From Petunia secreta (taxonomy: Eukaryota; Streptophyta; Magnoliopsida; Solanales; Solanaceae), in NCBI GenBank assembly GCA_029990175.1, contig JARKIP010000005.1, forward strand, positions 73,809,376-73,873,375: a stretch of 64,000 nucleotides of DNA, read 5' to 3'. Shown piece after piece: positions 46,965 to 58,517 of the stretch. The position numbers were made by a program, and so were the translations under genes. The notes beneath the pieces are model-generated. The model searched no databases. It was not told the origin of the DNA and saw only the letters and a list, made by a program, of their open reading frames with translations. Position 1 is the stretch's first letter. Each line of letters opens with the position of its first letter.

Positions 46965-47753
46965 TCATATAGGATCATCCAGGAAAGAACTTGGAAGTCC
47001 AAGAATTGTATCACCATCAACTCGAGTCTCCCTTATCCTTCCTCTCCTAGCACCACTACTAGGATAACTTCCACTTCCCGTCACTCTTCCAACATTTGAA
47101 ATGTTGTTGAAAGTCGAGGAAAGAATTTCACTATGGAACCCATAAGAACTTCTCACCTTGATTCCATAGCCCATAGCACCACTCCTACTACTACTACCCA
47201 TACCCCTCACAGCATTGATAGCACAATTCACACCTTTTGTAGCAAGAGCAACACCACTTCTCAAGTCACCCTTCACATAGGAATTACGAGCATTAAGTTG
47301 TTTAGAACCACTAGAAGATGCAAGCCTCCCTTTTTTCATAGAACAACCACCACCTCCTCCCAAACTAATGGAAGGCCCTCTACTATTGCATACCATTAGC
47401 AACACAAAGAGAAGATGAAAATGAACAATTCGTATAATCAACCTCATCAACAATTCTCTCTACGTCACTATCAACATTCTCAAATTCATCACAAGAAGAG
47501 TAAGTAGGAACAATATACCTTGAAGCATCACTATCTTCAAATTCTTGACTAGAAGCATAAGAATCTTCACATTCATCTCCACAAGCCTCAAAGTCTTCAT
47601 AAGCCTCATGAGCATCATAGTAACCCGCTTCATCATCATACGAGCCTTGGTTCTCCGAATCGTCATAGCAATACCCATCATCATCATCATAGGACCATAG
47701 TCTCCATCATCTCCACACGAGTCATACCCTCCACAATCATCATCCGAAGCCAT
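46965..47753 (-). pseudogene. Acidic then Gly/Ser/Arg-rich gag-position ORF (frameshifted)
   Basis: It begins MASDDDCGGYDSCGDDGDYGP at 47,753. After a one-base shift near 47,695 the frame continues very acidic (runs of D, E and Y). A second shift near 47,400 leads to SRGPSISLGGGGGCSMKKGRL and a basic Ser/Gly-rich part, ending VDGDTILGLPSSFLDDPI. The opening resembles the start of CRM gag (MANDGDD), and the position after the leader is that of gag. No zinc knuckle is seen. It might be an RNA-binding or particle protein; that is a guess. Confidence 0.55.
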
Positions 47754-48709
47754 AGTTGTAATAATAAAGAGTAAAGGACCTCACAAATTCACCCATTCAC
47801 GTGTATCACTCAAAAGATGTGCGCATACACTCAAGGTCGTTGGCTTTTGTGACCACATTCTATTGCTCTCACCACTCAAGCCTTTTTCTACTCAAGACCT
47901 TCTTGTTCTCTTAGTAACCACAATGGCAAGATCAACAACTAACGCAAGTAATGGTTCGGAATGGAGTTTATGTGACTCTATGTACGGAAGCTATTTAAAT
48001 GCGCATTTGAAGCAAAGAAAGTCCTACGACTTTAAGTAAAGACTTAAAGACACACAACACCCTAAAAGCTCAAAGATTAGTGTTAATAAAGTAGGACAAT
48101 TACCTTAGATATACTAACCAAGAAGTACGGAAGTGAAACAAACACAAAAAACAACGAAACGAAGCTAATCGAACCAACCAGTGAACTGGGCGGGCCGCCT
48201 GCCTAGTTAGGCAGTTAGCCGCCTAGGAGTTGGGCGGTCCGCCTGGGTCCGTTTCCAGCTCTTCCAAAAATGTGTTTTTGATGGTTTTTCACCCAAAATC
48301 TTAACGATATCAACACGTTTCTCAAATATCTTGGTACCCAAAGTTTTTTTTAGTATTTCCTGACAATCCCCGATGAATTTCACATCCAAACAGCCAAAAA
48401 TAAGATTACAATCGAGATTCAAAGCGTTTTAAACGAGGGTTTCAAGTTGGGTTTCAAATTTTCAAACTTTTGATCCACAACTCCAAAATGTGATATGAGG
48501 GTACCAAATCAATGGGTAAATAATATAGAATGATATAGAATGATCTCCAATACTTTTCATTGATAGGGGAATCAAATCCAACAAGTTTCACCAATTCTTT
48601 TATATTTTTCAACTTTTTTATTTTTCTTCTTTCGCAAGAACAATAATAACAAGAACATGAATCTAAAGATATGATGAACAAGGAACGGGGGTTTGTAAGA
48701 ACATAGCCT
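47754..48709 (-). other. Leader of the non-autonomous CRM relative
   Basis: Noncoding. It shares phrases with the CRM element leader (CACGTGTATCACTC, CCTAAAAGCTCAAAG, GGTACCCAAAGTT) and holds a GC array with GGCGGTCCGCC near 48,190-48,245. Confidence 0.75.
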
Positions 48710-48721
48710 TACTCTGATACA
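48710..48721 (-). promoter_or_regulatory. Primer binding site, initiator-Met tRNA type, slightly decayed
   Basis: The minus strand reads TGTATCAGAGTA; the canonical site is TGGTATCAGAGC. It lies 4 bases inside the 5' LTR. Confidence 0.75.
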
Positions 48722-48725
48722 AAAC

Positions 48726-49442
48726 TGATAAGGATCAAAATCGCGGAAGCAAGAAATAAAACACGATAACAAAGAAATAAGGGTCGGGGAAGAACAGAAA
48801 TAGAAGAAAGAAAAGATAATCTAATCAAACCATGCTTTGAATATCCAAGAGAGAGAAAGAAACTTGAACCAATCACGGGATCACACTAGGTTGATCCGCC
48901 ATGGATTCTAGGTAAGTGATACATGAAGCTCAAGCTTCAACAAGAAGGGTCTAGCCTCTTCCAAATTCTATTCTTCAATCTCAAAATCTAGCTAATGAAC
49001 TAAATTATTTAAGTGTAGTATTAATAGATGTTCTACACTTCTAATTAAAGACTAAAATAACCCCACAAGTTTGGTAAAATAATAAAGACCACGCAGGGTC
49101 AAACTAGTAAATAATACAAGGCAAAAGAGTGAGTCTCGTCTTGACTTGGCTGTGAAGTAGGTGGAGCGCCTAGAGGATGGGGCGAAGCGCCTGAAAATGT
49201 CATGATTTTGGGCAGTAGTCTCTTGGGGCGGAGCACCCAAGACTTACGCGGAGCGCCTAGTCTTCTATGCAACTAGGTGGAGCGCCTAGTGTAGGTGGGC
49301 GGAGCGCCCAGTTCTAGATCCTGCTCCTTGATCTTCAAATGGCTCCCGAACTCTTCCCCGATGCTCTTGACCTCTCGTCCTTTGCATCCTCCAATCCCGG
49401 CTCCTGATGGTAAGTGCTTTAAGCTCGATTTGACCCGTATCA
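48726..49442 (-). repeat. Non-autonomous CRM relative, 5' LTR
   Basis: It runs from TGATAAGG to CGTATCA, followed by the duplication TGGTC. The TATA box equivalent at 49019-49026 is altered to TATTAATA. GGCGGAGCGCC-type motifs lie at 49,160-49,310. Confidence 0.95.
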
Positions 49443-49447
49443 TGGTC

Positions 49448-49645
49448 GAACTTTCACATTTAATCCTCTAAAACTGCATAGAGAAAGTCAACCAAGTTAA
49501 GCCTGTTAGGGTAAATAACGAGGCACTTAAAGACTTAGTCCAAAGACTTGAGCAAAAACAACCCTTTTTGGTCGTTCCTTTTAGATGGGGTAGGCTTGTG
49601 AGCCAATGTAACCCAAATTCTCGCTAGTTTCTATTTCTTTAGCAA
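49448..49645 (-). repeat. Athila 5' LTR, part 2 (truncated)
   Basis: It continues the LTR after the insertion (AACTTTCACATTTAATCCTC; compare 31,363-31,382) and breaks off after CTCGCTAGTTTCTAT at about 49,638, where Tat-type gag begins. Confidence 0.85.
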
Positions 49646-51209
49646 AAAGGCCACCTTGAGGCGCAGGGCCTTACAATCCTCGGTTAGGTGCCCGTGGTCA
49701 GCGTGGAAGTGGCAACAAAGGCTTTGGTCCCTCTTCTGGGGGACTTTTCTCATGTCCTTTGGGAGCCTCACTTCTAGTCAGTCATTCCTTTTAGCATGTT
49801 AACCAAATCGGTGGTGGACACATTGAAGTTGTACTCTGAAATACAAGGTAGATCCTTATCTTTAGACACTAAAGAGGGCCTTGTGGTGTTACTTTGATTA
49901 GCAGTAGGGCTAACCTTTCCCCCGAGCCTCTGGCTTACATGATGTCCTCCGAGCCTCTTGCTTACATGCTGCCTTTGGGAATTGTAAGAGTTTGGCCCTT
50001 TGAGTTCCCTCATGGCGCATCAGCGCGTCGTGATGACTCGGGGTGACACCTATACCTAAAGCTTTGGCCGGCTAATCTCCATTCTTTCTCTTCCAATCGA
50101 AATTTAGCGGCAGTTTTATCATGGACTTCATCCAATATTCGAGCTTGCCACTGTTGGAGGTCTTTCTTTAGTTCACCAGCAGCCTCAAAGTTACTTGCGT
50201 TTATATTCTTTTCAAACGCCATGATAGCCAAGTCATCATCCATTGTAGGTAACTTTATCCTCTTCGCTTGGAAGTGCTCAAGAAAATCTCTATAAGCCTC
50301 CATGTACCACTGGTTGATTTCGAAGATGTCCTCCTTTTGCTTGAGGATCTTTCGAGCTCTGGTATGCGCTTTGATGAATAAATCATCCAATTCATCAAAA
50401 CTCGAAATAGACTCGGAGGGTAGATGCAAGTACCAAGATAATGCTCCCTTCTCGAGGGTATCCCCACATTTTTTCAAGAACATAGATTCTCGTTCCACTG
50501 GGGTCAAATCATTGCTTCTCACCATGGCCATATATTCAGGCACATGATCAGCTGGGTCAGTCGTGTCATCATACTTCTCTAAGATTTGAAACTTGAAGTG
50601 TTTTAGAATAGGGGTCGGGGCTGCCTCTGGCTTGAAAGCTTGTTGTCTAAACTTTTCAATATCAAAGATCCTCTGAGCCTTTATGACCTCGAGGACATTC
50701 TCTTGCCGTTTTTCGAACTGGGCATCGAAATCTCGCTTCCATTTTTCTATGTCCGTCAGGATGCTTGTTTCTGCCACTGTGGGAATTGTACCAAAAGGCG
50801 GGATACCATGAGGAGCAGTCCCCGAGCCTCCGGACGCTGCTCGATTTGGAAGTCCCCCTGTTGTTGCACCCGAAGGAAAAAAATTCGGGATGCTTTCATT
50901 AGGAGCCAGGGGTGGAGTGTTTGTGGGCGTAGTATTGGTCTATATGCTTTCTACGATAGTTTGCAATGAACTATGCATTTCAGTGTTAACTTTGCCTTGT
51001 TCGGAAAATTGCTTTCGAACCTGCTGCATAAAGTTCATAATATGTGCATTCCAAGCGTCATTTGACCCCGATATGGAGGGGTCAACCGGTGGCGGAGGAG
51101 GAACAAACACACCAACTGGAGGCAAAGAAGGAACAAATTCACCATCAGTGCTAGTTTGCCCAACGGAGCGAGGTTGATTTCCATCAACGCTATCAGTGTT
51201 GTCTACCAT
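49646..51209 (-). pseudogene. Tat-lineage (Ogre/Retand group) gag
   Basis: It starts at the ATG at 51,209 (MVDNTDSVDGNQPRS). A Pro-rich N-terminus is followed in the same frame by one TAG at 50,940, a linker and the gag core: ILEKYDDTTDPADHVPEYMAM, GALSWYLHLPSESISSFDEL, YRDFLEHFQAKRIKLPTMDD. A -1 type shift at 50,010 leads to the C-terminal part with ISEYNFNVSTTDLVNMLKGM and, near 49,690, CHFHADHGHLTEDCKALR, the His/Cys finger of Tat gag. It is truncated at 49,646, so no pol remains. Apart from the TAG and the shifts it is well preserved. Confidence 0.85.
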
Positions 51210-51551
51210 TGTCAGAGATTAGAAAAAGATGCGAACAAACATATTGCACAACTTTGGAACAAAACGTAATTGCCTGATCGCTACAAATGACATCAAATTA
51301 TATGAGCCTAAATCAGATTTAGAAATACAATTGAATTTGTTTTGAGTTACAAGTCATTTGATGTATCTAATTTGTGATAAACCCTGCAAAGAGTCTACCA
51401 TGCTTCAACAAATGTTGGATTGAGTGGCTAAAAGTTTTCAAGAGCTTAGCTTATTTGGAATGTGAAAGTTTGTTGGGCATTCCTCCATGGAGTACGAACA
51501 ATTTCTCCTTATCTCAATTAACCATCAGAAATTAGAAAAATAGCAATCCAT
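51210..51551 (-). other. Leader-like sequence upstream of Tat gag
   Basis: Noncoding AT-rich DNA. I found no primer binding site or LTR end before the MITE. Confidence 0.5.
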
Positions 51552-51560
51552 TAAAATCAC

Positions 51561-51958
51561 GAGTTTAATTAATATACACCGACGATGTAAACCTTCTTTT
51601 TACATCGTCGGTTAATTTAAAGCCTATTACAAGTAAATTTTTTGATATATTCATAATTGTTTTACTAATAGTTAAACTTTAATCATGCCAATGATTTGAT
51701 CAAGTCGGCGTCCTTCCTTTATTTCTCAAAATATCAACCATATGCTAGGTTTTTTCATTGTTATTCTTAAAGATCAGTTCTTCAATCGTGACTCAACCGT
51801 TGGTCAATTTTCTAAGCTAGATTAGCTATTTAAAATGAATATCAGGCTTAAGAATATTAACATATAAGAATACTTGAACATTTGGTTGTAATAGGCTTTA
51901 AATTAGTCGTCGGTGTAAAAAGAAAGGTTTACACTATCGGTGTATATTAGTTAAACTC
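51561..51958. mobile_element. MITE with long inverted ends, Mutator-like
   Basis: The first and last about 70 bases are inverted copies (GAGTTTAATTAATATACACC at the left; its complement with few changes at the right; both contain the ACACCGACGATG-like core). Nine-base flanks TAAAATCAC (51552-51560) and TAAAATTAT (51959-51967) match at 7 of 9 positions, both differences C to T. Length 398 bp, no coding capacity. Nine-base target duplications fit the Mutator superfamily. Confidence 0.85.
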
Positions 51959-52326
51959 TAAAATTATTAGTAAAATCCAAAAAAGAGTAGTACGACATTA
52001 AATTTTATCATATGAAATTATAAAGTTTCCAAATATGCACAAAAAATTATTCATTTAAAAAAGAGAAGAGCAAAAGGAAAAATCTATCAGAACCATTAAA
52101 TCATCTGACAACTCAAGTCAAACATTATTTTATGTTGCATCTCTTGATCGCCATATATGGAGGAAACCCATCACAGCAATATTTGTCTTGTAATATTACC
52201 ATATTCAATTTATAACTTCAAGAAATATAGGAGCCACTCTATTAGATTTTCAAAAAAAAATTTAGCCTTTAGGTCAGTGCCTTAAAACATAATGTGTGTA
52301 TTTTCTATTTAAGTAGGGATTATTAG

Positions 52327-53860
<1,534 letters not shown>

Positions 53861-54204
53861 AATATATTAAAATAAATACTCAATCTCTCATTTGGGTTGC
53901 ACACTTAAGAGCCCGTTTGGTTGCTTATATAGGAGAATTATTCTCATCATTGAATTTAGCACAACCAAATACCTAATTGGTTGCGTCAAGTGATGAAATC
54001 TAATCTTCTTGCTAAAATTAGCCTAAATAATACATCATATGGTTGCAATTTTGTATCTTCTTAAAAATAATATCCGCATAAATTAAGTAGAAATCTATGT
54101 ACTATTTTATGTAGAATAGAAGATGCAATAATAATATGGAAATTAGCAATACATATATAAAATTCTAAAATGTCAAATCTAACTCACTTAAAATTTTAAT
54201 TTGT

Positions 54205-54745
54205 CAGTAAATAGGCGATTACTAGCGATTCTGAGTCCATGCAAGCGAGTTCCAGCCGGTAATCAGAATTGAGAATAGGTTTTGGGGTTAGCTCACCCTC
54301 ACGGGATACCGACCCTTTGTTTCGGCTATTGTAGCGCGTGTGTTGCCTAGGGCATGAGGGCCACGGTGACTCATCCTCACCTTCCTCCAACTTATCACAT
54401 ACAATATGTTCTGGGTTACAAACCCAACGATAGTAACTAAACCTGAGGGTTACGCTTGTTGCGGGAACCCAACACCTTTCGGCACGAGCTAACAATAACC
54501 ATGCACCACATGTCTTTGCGTTCTTGAATGCATCTCTCTTTTTCAAGAGGATTCACGGCATGTTAAGCCACGATAAGGTTCTTCACTCCTGATAAGGTTC
54601 TTCACTCCCGATAAGGTTCTTCACTTTAAATCAAATTAAAGCACATGCTCTACCATTTGTATGGGCCCCTGTCAATTCCTTTTGAGTTTCATTCTTGCAA
54701 ACGTATGCCCTAGGCAGCTCATTAGCTACATCATTGGCCATTGCA
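54205..54745 (-). pseudogene. Nuclear plastid DNA: 16S rRNA gene fragment (antisense)
   Basis: The minus strand is a decayed stretch of plastid 16S rRNA. Read on the plus strand, recognisable antisense rRNA phrases appear in the right order: TACTAGCGATTCTG, GTTAGCTCACCCTC, ACCCTTTGT, CATTGTAGC-like, GCTTGTTGCGGGAAC, CGGCACGAGCTAACAA, CCATGCACCACATGTC, CAAGAGGATTCACGGCATG, GTCAATTCCTTTTGAGTTTC and ATTCTTGCAAACGTA. The last phrase fits plastid better than mitochondrial rRNA. It covers roughly the 3' half of the gene. Many substitutions and indels, plus a 19-bp triplication, show that it is old and not functional. Confidence 0.88.
54572..54627. repeat. 19-bp tandem triplication inside the rDNA fragment
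   Basis: Units GATAAGGTTCTTCACTCC start at 54,572, 54,591 and 54,610. Plastid 16S rRNA has this segment once, so the expansion happened after transfer to the nucleus. Confidence 0.9.
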
Positions 54746-55815
54746 CCAAAAAAAATTAAATTGTATATTGAATGTTAATTTGTACAATATCAACGGCGTA
54801 ATATCTATATTACTAATCCCAAAACAACTAATTCCTACATTATCAATCCTTAGATAACTAATTCATATATTCTTAATCTCTACGTAATAAATTCCCACAT
54901 TGCTAATCTTAACATAATTGTCTTCAAACCAAGCGATCCCCTAATATTCATAGTTTTCTCGTTTATCAATTTCAGTTTATGTGAATCTATTTAATTTTTA
55001 ATATGTTATAAAAAAGACTCATGTCTATAATTGAAAATAATTGTAATCTAAACTTTCTCGTTTGCTCTTAATTGGATGATTAATCATACAAATATCTTTA
55101 AAGTATTTCTTTAACATGTGTCAATTTAATATAATTCATATAAATTGAAACGGGGTATTTAAAATTTAAAAAGAGAAGAGGCCATATTGTGAACTACAAA
55201 AGTGAAGTGTCTTTGGCCCAAATTTTCTCATTAAATTGGGAATTGTATGTGGAGTTTTGCGTAGAATAACCATCAACGTAAAAAAATTACGTAGTTTTAC
55301 CCATTTTAAACTCTATTTCACAACATATACCCATTTTGGTATTAAAAAATCACCTGTTCTACCCAAACCCCCAATTGACTAAAGAACCAATTCATTTCTA
55401 ATCTATTTCTCCATCTTCTCTCTTTCCTAGCCGTAGTTTCCCCAAATATCTTCATTATTCACTCCTAATCCTTCCATCTACCACAAAATACTTATTAATC
55501 TTCATAGCTACAATATTTGCCTACTGCTTTGATGATCAAGATGCATTTTTAGTTAGTCCTGGTTCAACCTCATTTGAATATAGTGTAATTAGTTTTTTTT
55601 TTTTTTTTTTAATTTAGACTTGTTAGAACAAATATTATAATTTTGCAACGTTTATTGAGTTGTCGGCTTGAATGACAAAAGTTTATTTTTATTTGACCCG
55701 AGACAGTCACCTTAGCTATAGTATGCTAATATTTTTGAAGTCTCATTTAAATGGTCTATAGTGTCAAGTGGCAATGTATTTATCATTTGAAGGGTTTGAC
55801 TTGTAGCTGAAACAT
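54746..55815. other. AT-rich intergenic DNA, nothing recognised
   Basis: No frame longer than about 80 codons and no element ends found. A 19-base T-run lies near 55,591-55,610. Confidence 0.5.
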
Positions 55816-56440
55816 TGAAACGATTTGGATTTCTAGCTAGGACGAGTGGGCACCCGACATCTTTTCCTAGACCTGTCGGACGAATCCTTTTTAACGGAAT
55901 CAACATAATAGTCATAAAATTAACTTGAAATGAGAAAGGAGCCTCAAAATACATAAACATATTGATATATATAAGTTGTACAGAAGAATTACAATTGTCT
56001 ACCCAATATACTAGGTTTATGACTCTCTAGACCAGACATCTAGGGGTGCAAAAAAAATACATACATCTCCCGAAGGGGAAAAACTAGACTATTAAAATTA
56101 GACAATAACTAATGGTCATCCACAAGAGCTATCTCACCCTGACAGCTGATCGCGCTTTCGCTCTTCAATCACGAGTCAAACCCGGTCCTTGAGCGAAACC
56201 TGCCAAAACGAAAGGAACAACAAGAAACAACAAAAGGGTGAGTCGGAAGGACTCAATAAATGGGGGATGGCTAGCCAACTCGAAGAAAAGATAAACTAGC
56301 CAGAAAAAAGAGAGAAGTAGATGAAAACGTTAAAACATATAAACAACAAGAAGCACATATTACAAGCAGAGCAATTAGTCACACTATACTCAACCATCCG
56401 TGCAATTAATATGAGATGAATATCAGTCACACTAGTGAGT
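55816..56440 (-). repeat. Tekay-type LTR copy C, left part
   Basis: It starts TGAAACGATTTGG, with GTGGGCACCCGACATC at 55,846 and the phrase CTCACCCTGACAGCTGA near 56,131. It matches 58,518-59,240 in order. It stops near 56,440, where unrelated sequence begins. Confidence 0.8.
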
Positions 56441-57889
56441 ACGTTGAAACTTTATAGCGAGTAACGATTTAAATGTTATAAAAGATTATCTTTGGGTTCA
56501 GATACAAACACGAGTAAATGTTTTAAGTTTGAGTTAGCTAACCTTGGATTTTCTATAAAACATAACTCACTATCTATTTTACCTAACCCAACAATTATAC
56601 ACAGAAAGAACTAGAAAACTAAAGTCAAGAAATATAGAATGATGAGTACAAATTGATACTTTATGATGAGCAAAGACTGAAATGTTAGAAAAAAATCACA
56701 TTATGAGTTGAAATACTGAGTTAAGGAGTAAAGGTTGAAATATTGAGGTAGATTCTCTTAATTGATTCCTCTAATTCCACAAACTATAGACACAAATAAT
56801 TTATAAATTGAACAATAGAAATACCCAAAAATGGTAAAGATTAAAACACTTATAGCAAGTACCGTTCAGATATTATGAAAGTAGATTTGGCAGAACATAA
56901 ATACACTACCTACCACATATATTACCTACGCTGCAACAATAAATAAAAAAAGTCAATTAACTAAATAAACACACTACCTACCACATATATTACCTAAGCT
57001 GCAACAATAAACAAAAAGAATCAATTAACTAAATAAACACACTATCTACCACATATATTACCTACGCTGCAACAATAAACAAAAAGAGTCAATTAACTAA
57101 ATTCTTAAGCTACAATAACGGTTAAAGATTGAAAATTATGGCCGGTAAAGATTGAATTATACAAAAGAGATCTAGAGAGCATAAACCCAATACCTATTAT
57201 CGAAGCCCACAACTATAAAGACAATTAATCAATAAATTGTACTCTAGAAATACAGAATAACGAGTAAAAACTGAAACTTTATGGCGAGTAAAGATTGAAA
57301 CACTCAAAGTAGTTTAGATTAAAGAGATTAACCGTAATTCTTAAATTACTTAGCCAAATACTGTAAACACAATGACTTAACAAACTGAACTCTATAAATA
57401 TAGAATAATGAGCAAAGATTGAAAGTTTGCGGCATGTAAATTAAAGAGGAAATTAATCAAAGAAATATTACCTTGGTAGAAATCCGCTGATGACTGCAGA
57501 GATTTTGATTCTTTGAGGACTAGTGATAGATCGAAACAGAGAGAAGCTTAGGATTTTTTGTTCAGTCGTAGGAAACTATTTTGTGATAGAAATAAAGAGA
57601 AAGGAAGTTCTTTTTCTTTAGTGGCTGGGTGAGGGGGCGAGCCTAATTGGTGTGTATAGTGGGTTGGGGCCCGGGAGAAAAAAGAGGGCAAAAGTGCCGC
57701 CTCTTTTTTATTGATTAATTTAATCTTAATGGCCGAATATTGTACCTTTAAAGGACCAAATATTTAACAATAAATTCACTTGTAACGACCGGCTAAAAAT
57801 ATGGATACTATTAATATACTTCAACGATCGGATTCATATCCCGTCGTTAAGAAGTGGTCGTTGAAAGTCACATTTCTTGTAGATTACCA
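56440..57889. mobile_element. CACTA-like sequence inside LTR copy C
   Basis: The right end, read inward on the minus strand from 57,889, gives CTACAAGAAATGTGAC, then CAACGACCACTTCTTAACGACGG. CACTA transposons begin CACTACAAGAAA and carry subterminal CGACGG/CAACGAC repeats, so this fits. The left end near 56,435 (CACTAGTGAGTACG) is only a weak match. No transposase is seen. The LTR resumes at 57,890 but about 600 bases of LTR are missing, so a deletion accompanied or followed the insertion. Confidence 0.45.
56903..57104. repeat. 68-bp tandem repeat, three units
   Basis: Units starting ACACTACCTACCACATATA begin at 56,903, 56,971 and 57,039 and are nearly identical. Confidence 0.92.
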
Positions 57890-58440
57890 AATACCCCTGG
57901 GCTGGGGTTATCCCAAAGCCCATAAATTATACGTTTCCGAACTCCTTATAGTCTCACGAGTTCAATTATATCATTAGTTTCCAAAATTGAGTTTAATTTT
58001 ATTAAACTCCTAAATTTTACAAGTTAGGGTTCAAATTCCACCTTTTCAATTTAATTTCAAGAAATTATAATTAAGGAATCATGAATTTAACGCAATTGAT
58101 TAGCTTAGGATCGTTACCTGATGATTTTGGATATATTGGTACCAACAATTTTCCTTTGAACCGATTCAAACTTGATAGGATTGGATATTGACCAAAAGTA
58201 GCCAACAAAGTCCCTTTTTATACCCTCTGTGACCTGCCACAATATCAAAAATTGAATTAGCAACAGCTGGTGCCGCATTTTGGGTTCAAATGGGACCTTA
58301 CGAAGCTTGAACTGACCCCAAACTTTTCACATAAGTCATACAACATTTATGTAACATACTCGCTAAGACGAATATTAAATCGGATCTCTGAAACACAAGA
58401 TAGAAGTCCCACAACAAGAGATTAAAATTTTTGAGTTTCT
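57890..58440 (-). repeat. Tekay-type LTR copy C, right part
   Basis: It resumes with ATTACCAAATACCCCTGGG (compare 5,931-5,948) and follows the family to about 58,440 (AACAGCTGGTGCCG at 58,262), then degrades before the terminal block. Confidence 0.75.
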
Positions 58441-58517
58441 TTCACCTTAGTATTGATTTTCTCCTATCAATTTTTTTATATTTGTTCATATCTCCATGTG
58501 AAATTGATCGGCTTCAT

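Larger units (their letters stand above)
43685..49442 (-). mobile_element. Non-autonomous CRM relative carrying a novel long ORF
   Basis: LTRs of 714 and 717 bp (TGATAAGG to CGTATCA) and the perfect duplication TGGTC (43680-43684, 49443-49447) define a complete 5.76-kb element inside the Athila 5' LTR. LTR layout, initiator-Met primer site and leader phrases are shared with the CRM element at 8703-16144. The last coding words before the 3' LTR (SRTKSFQEGEDD on the minus strand near 44,420) match its SRTKSSQEEEDD. No reverse transcriptase, RNase H or integrase is present, so it must rely on enzymes of a partner element. Rice has comparable non-autonomous CRM relatives, which supports the interpretation. 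Confidence 0.9.

Noticed and set aside
54196..54546. Minus-strand frame of 116 codons as a possible gene
   Set aside because: It coincides with the antisense plastid 16S rRNA fragment.
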